A stretch of DNA of 37,217 nucleotides, taken from [Eubacterium] yurii subsp. margaretiae ATCC 43715 (GTDB lineage Bacteria > Bacillota > Clostridia > Peptostreptococcales > Filifactoraceae). Position 1 is the first letter of the stretch. Each line of letters opens with the position of its first letter. Both the position numbers and the translations under genes were made by a program. The stretch covers positions 1,944,620-1,981,836 of the forward strand of contig GL405246.1 in NCBI GenBank assembly GCA_000146855.1, given 5' to 3'. This document shows positions 34,218-37,217 of this stretch, piece by piece. The notes under the pieces are model-generated. The model saw only the letters and a program-made list of their open reading frames with translations, did no database searches and was not told the DNA's origin.

Positions 34218-34243
34218 AGGTAGGATATCTTTCCTACCTTTTT
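34218..34243 (+). terminator. Terminator of the small membrane protein gene
   Basis: A 7-bp stem AGGTAGG/CCTACCT with an 8-nt loop is followed by TTTTT, just past the stop codon. Confidence 0.85.
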
Positions 34244-34661
34244 CTATTTTTTATCTTCTTTACATTATTATAGACTTATGTTAGAATAAGGGCGAAATAA
34301 TTATTTATGTATAGATATCTTGTTGTACATACTATATTTTAAGTAATTAGCGCTTTTTAAGCTGGCGACTCTACTTAATTTAAGTTTGCATTTTTTTATA
34401 AATTTACTTAATGATATAAATATTATTTTTTGCTATGAATATAACCATATTACAGATTTAGTTCTTAAAAAATCTATATTCATTACTAAAAAGCTACTTA
34501 TCTTAATTTTATAGAATTGAAATACATTTAATAATAATACAGTTTTTTCTATAATAATATCAGAATTAGCAATTATTATATTTATATCGTTTAATATATT
34601 TGTACTTAATTTTTATTTTTACCATTTTTTTGAAATTTATATTATAAAGAGGTTGAAGTTT
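34244..34661. other. AT-rich intergenic region, no gene seen
   Basis: I find no ORF with a ribosome site, no clear RNA fold and no convincing promoter in this stretch before the hotdog gene. Confidence 0.5.
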
Positions 34662-35096
34662 ATGGAAAAACATGAATTATCAATAATTGTAAAGTCAGAT
34701 GAACTTAATCATCACAATACCTTATTTGTAGGAAAAGCTCTAACTCATCTCGCAGAGGTAGGATTTATCACTGTATGTATGGCACATAAAAACCCTGATG
34801 AAGTTGTATTTTACTCACTTGACGGTTTCAAATTCTTCTCACCTGTGCCAAAAGGAAATGTAATTACATTCCAAGGACAGATAGTGCGTGTAACAAATCA
34901 CAGTATCACTGTATATATAGAGGGTATAAACAAGCTTAAAAATACTAAGCACATCCATGGATATGCAACTTATGTAACAGTGGATGAGAAAAGCAAGGTA
35001 AAGAAAAACCATGGCATAGTCTTGGATAAGACAGATGATACGGAAGAGTTGGAGTTAAGAGAGAAAGCAAAAGAGTTATTTGAAAAAATACTATAA
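34662..35096 (+). CDS. Hotdog-fold acyl-CoA thioesterase-like protein
   Basis: A 144-aa single hotdog domain of the acyl-CoA thioesterase (YciA/BACH-like) type. DELNHHNTLFVGKALTHLAEVGF is the helix segment with the usual Asn-His...Gly/Leu pattern; VVFYSLDGFKFFSPVPKGNVITFQG and ITVYIEG are the strands. It would hydrolyse acyl-CoA esters in the cytoplasm; chain length is unknown. The longest frame begins with TTG three codons earlier, but AAGAGG lies 9 nt before the ATG chosen here. It converges with the MOSC-MogA gene at a shared terminator. Confidence 0.87.
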   Translation: MEKHELSIIVKSDELNHHNTLFVGKALTHLAEVGFITVCMAHKNPDEVVFYSLDGFKFFSPVPKGNVITFQGQIVRVTNHSITVYIEGINKLKNTKHIHGYATYVTVDEKSKVKKNHGIVLDKTDDTEELELREKAKELFEKIL

Positions 35097-35112
35097 TACT
35101 AAATGGCATTTT

Positions 35113-35149
35113 AAAAGACAAGGTAAAGTAAGAATCCACCTTGTCTTTT
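35113..35149. terminator. Bidirectional terminator between hotdog and MOSC-MogA genes
   Basis: A perfect 12-bp stem AAAAGACAAGGT/ACCTTGTCTTTT with a 13-nt loop. The T-rich arm serves the rightward gene, the A-rich arm the leftward one. Confidence 0.85.
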
Positions 35150-35263
35150 GTATTTATACAAATATCCAATTAAATAACGGAAACTTTTTTCTTTGATTAT
35201 CTTACAATTATAGCTGAATTTGTAATGTATTTAAGTGCAGTTTTACATAGTTTCATTAATATA

Positions 35264-36199
35264 TTATCTTGCACATTCGGCGTCTTTTGCAAGCAGTATT
35301 TCAAGCCCATGCTTAAGCGGATCAATGATAAAGTTAAGTGATTCTTCCACCGCTATAGGACTACCGGGTAGATTGATAATAAGCGAGTTGTTCGCTATTC
35401 CTGATACAGCCCTTGAGAGTATGGCACGATTTGTCTTTTCCAGACTCTTTGCTCTGATATACTCACTTATGCCATAAGTCTGTCTTTGTATCAGCTCCAA
35501 AGTAGCCTCAGGAGTTACATCCCTCTTAGCAAATCCTGTACCGCCTGAAGTCAATATAAGCGAAGTGTTATTGTCTATATTCTTTTTAATAGCCGCCTTT
35601 ATATCTTCAATCTCGTCCGGCACTATAATATAGTCCACCATTTCATAGACATATTCCTTATCCAAGACATTTACTATCTTTTGTTTACATCCGTCCTGTC
35701 TTAGGCCCTGTGAACCCTTGTCCGACACTATTATTATTGCATAGCTGAACTTATCTTTGGCAGGCACCTTTATATTTATTTCATCGCCCTCTTTGATTAT
35801 TCCGCCCTGCTCTACAGTTGCAAATATACCTTGGGTAGGCATGATACATGAGCCTGTCTTTTCCATAATATTACAACCGTGGTGACATTCCTTGCCTATC
35901 TGAGATACCTTGAGTATTACTTGACCTATCTCAAGTATAGTGCCGACAGGCAGTTTGTGTAGAGTTACTCCCTCAGTTGTGATATTTTCTGCGAAATCTC
36001 CAAAGTTAAGCTCGACATTTCTGCTCTTGTCACGCATATAGTCGATTGACTCCTTAGCAAGCAGTGATACCTGTCTATGCCATGCTGCTGCATGTGAGTC
36101 TTCTTTAAGTCCGAAGTCCTTTATAAATTCCCCTTGTTTTATAGGGATTTTAATTTCTCCCTTTTTTTCAGATATATTAATTGATAATACTTTTGCCAT
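35264..36199 (-). CDS. MOSC-MogA fusion, molybdenum cofactor biosynthesis
   Basis: Residues 1-145 form a MOSC domain (LKEDSHAAAWHRQVSLLAKE, FAENITTEG, IGKECHHGCNI with the conserved Cys), a fold that carries or transfers sulfur for molybdenum cofactor. Residues 150-311 form a MogA/MoaB molybdopterin adenylyltransferase (ILTSGGTGFAKRDVTPEAT, RAILSRAVSGI, LPGSPIAVEE), which activates molybdopterin with ATP before metal insertion. Both active regions look intact. GAGGAATAGTT precedes the ATG. No other moa, moe or mod gene is in the window. The fusion is known in other clostridia, as far as I recall. Confidence 0.92.
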   Translation of the reverse strand: MAKVLSINISEKKGEIKIPIKQGEFIKDFGLKEDSHAAAWHRQVSLLAKESIDYMRDKSRNVELNFGDFAENITTEGVTLHKLPVGTILEIGQVILKVSQIGKECHHGCNIMEKTGSCIMPTQGIFATVEQGGIIKEGDEINIKVPAKDKFSYAIIIVSDKGSQGLRQDGCKQKIVNVLDKEYVYEMVDYIIVPDEIEDIKAAIKKNIDNNTSLILTSGGTGFAKRDVTPEATLELIQRQTYGISEYIRAKSLEKTNRAILSRAVSGIANNSLIINLPGSPIAVEESLNFIIDPLKHGLEILLAKDAECAR

Positions 36200-36607
36200 A
36201 ACTATTCCTCTTTTTAAATTATATTTCTTATATTATATCCCAAACTTAGATTATTTGAACAAAGTTTTTGTAAAAAATCATACTTTAATTTGACACTTTG
36301 ATTATATTGTAGTATAAATGATGTAAGTTAAAGAAAATTAAGATTTTTACGATATATTATAGAGATTTATCATACTAATAGTGTGATATAAAACCATAGT
36401 AACGCCAATTATTTACTTTTATCTAATAAATATAGGGCTTACAAATTGTGATTTTATTTTAAAAGAAAAGAAAATTTCAATATGATTTGCTAATTAATAT
36501 AATCACGCATAAGTTGAATTTTCAATATTATATTTAAAACTTAAAATTTTTTTCAAAATAAAGACTTATATATTTTAAAATATCTCAAAACTATTATAGA
36601 TTGATTT
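36200..36607. other. AT-rich intergenic region, no gene seen
   Basis: A divergent spacer between the MOSC-MogA gene and yaaR. I see only AT-only palindromes (for example ATATTTTAAAATAT near 36571), which are expected by chance in such sequence. Confidence 0.5.
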
Positions 36608-36619
36608 TTGGAGAAAAAT

Positions 36620-37126
36620 ATGGAGATAACAAAGCAAGTGGGCAATCAAGGCAATATCGCTCCCATTCAAAAAAGCAAGGACAATATCAAGAATATAAAA
36701 AACCTCAAGGCTAACGAGCTTGCCAATCTTGATAAACTCAGCCCCAAAGAAAAGTCAAGAACTCAATTCTTGGAAAAATTTGAAAAGATAAAGTCGGAAT
36801 CGGTAAAAGAAGAGCTGGAAAAGATATTTGACAAGATTAGCGCCCAATCAGACAAGATTGGCGAAAAAGTATATCTGAAAGACATAATAGAGTACAAAAA
36901 ATTGGTAAAGGAGTTTTTAAACGTTGCCACTTCCAACTCTCATCAGTTTAGCAATGAAAATTTCTTAGACAGAAAGGGAAGATTCCGCAACTACTCTACT
37001 GTAAGAACTATAGACAGAGAGTTGGAGACACTTACCAGAGATTTTATCAACGGTCAAATCGACCACATGGGAGTGCTCAAAAAAATGGACGACATCAGGG
37101 GTATGTTGCTTGATATAATGATGTAA
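36620..37126 (+). CDS. yaaR: YaaR/DUF327 family protein
   Basis: A 168-aa mostly helical cytoplasmic protein of the Firmicutes YaaR (DUF327) family, function unknown; in Bacillus it lies near DNA-polymerase-clamp-loader genes. Family features are the helical LEEIFDKI-like segment (ELEKIFDKISAQSDKIGE), YLKDIIEYKKLVKEFL, the conserved FLDRKGRFRNYSTVRTIDREL and a C terminus GMLLDIMM. GGAG precedes the ATG chosen here; the longest frame starts at TTG four codons earlier, inside that site. Downstream genes are beyond the window. Confidence 0.92.
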   Translation: MEITKQVGNQGNIAPIQKSKDNIKNIKNLKANELANLDKLSPKEKSRTQFLEKFEKIKSESVKEELEKIFDKISAQSDKIGEKVYLKDIIEYKKLVKEFLNVATSNSHQFSNENFLDRKGRFRNYSTVRTIDRELETLTRDFINGQIDHMGVLKKMDDIRGMLLDIMM

Positions 37127-37146
37127 TCTTGGAATTTATAAGTTTT

Positions 37147-37204
37147 ATACTATTATCTATTTAATCTATGGATAATTTTCATAAATAGTTTTAAAAAATA
37201 GTAT
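37147..37204. repeat. Short element with inverted ends, MITE-like copy F
   Basis: 58 bp bounded by ATACTATTATC and the inverse of ATACTATTTTT. Its left 30 bp resemble the left end of the copy at 24981 (shared TCTATTTAATC). It lies 20 bp past yaaR. Confidence 0.3.
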
Positions 37205-37217
37205 ATTATTTGTGAAT

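Overview
The window is chromosomal DNA from a strongly AT-rich, anaerobic, Gram-positive (Firmicutes/Clostridia-type) bacterium. The evidence is AGGAGG-like ribosome sites before nearly every gene, several TTG starts, a class II superoxide reductase, sigma-54 (RpoN), YaaR, a Maf-RadC pair and the Lar nickel-cofactor genes. The gene mix resembles the Peptostreptococcaceae, but I cannot fix a genus. There are about 35 protein genes. I see no rRNA, tRNA, CRISPR array, IS transposase or prophage structural genes.

Left part (1-18 kb), mostly transcribed leftward: a divergent RNase E/G; larE-larB-larC for the nickel-pincer cofactor, where LarC carries a huge His/Cys-rich insert; superoxide reductase (rightward); glnS; then a tight unit deoC - BMP nucleoside-type binding protein - DUF1576 membrane protein - 113-aa unknown - IclR regulator, which reads as an undescribed nucleoside/deoxyribose utilisation operon; radC and maf; a PAS-PAS-GGDEF cyclase overlapping an uncharacterised radical SAM enzyme; and rpoN.

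Middle part (18-25.6 kb): cbiB (cobalamin), a GNAT acetyltransferase, then a rightward cassette with overlapping or closely spaced genes: XRE repressor - ImmA/IrrE metallopeptidase - UmuC-type Y-family DNA polymerase - 67-aa protein. This looks like a LexA-independent, protease-switched mutagenesis operon, and it is preceded by a cluster of ATTGA-type half-sites. After it come a protein of unknown function, an alpha/beta hydrolase and a secreted basic protein ending in a 'sunset' domain.

Right part (25.6-37 kb): an FtsX-type ABC exporter (permease plus ATPase) whose near-consensus promoter carries a TetR-type palindrome at the start site, with no TetR gene nearby; a solitary DinJ/RelB-type antitoxin; the potABCD polyamine importer (leftward); a three-helix membrane peptide; a hotdog thioesterase; a MOSC-MogA fusion for molybdenum cofactor; and YaaR.

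The intergenic spaces hold several short elements bounded by ATACTAA-type inverted repeats that look like a dispersed MITE-like family. Promoters, operators and terminators below were read by eye; functions are inferred from motifs and remembered families, not from searches.
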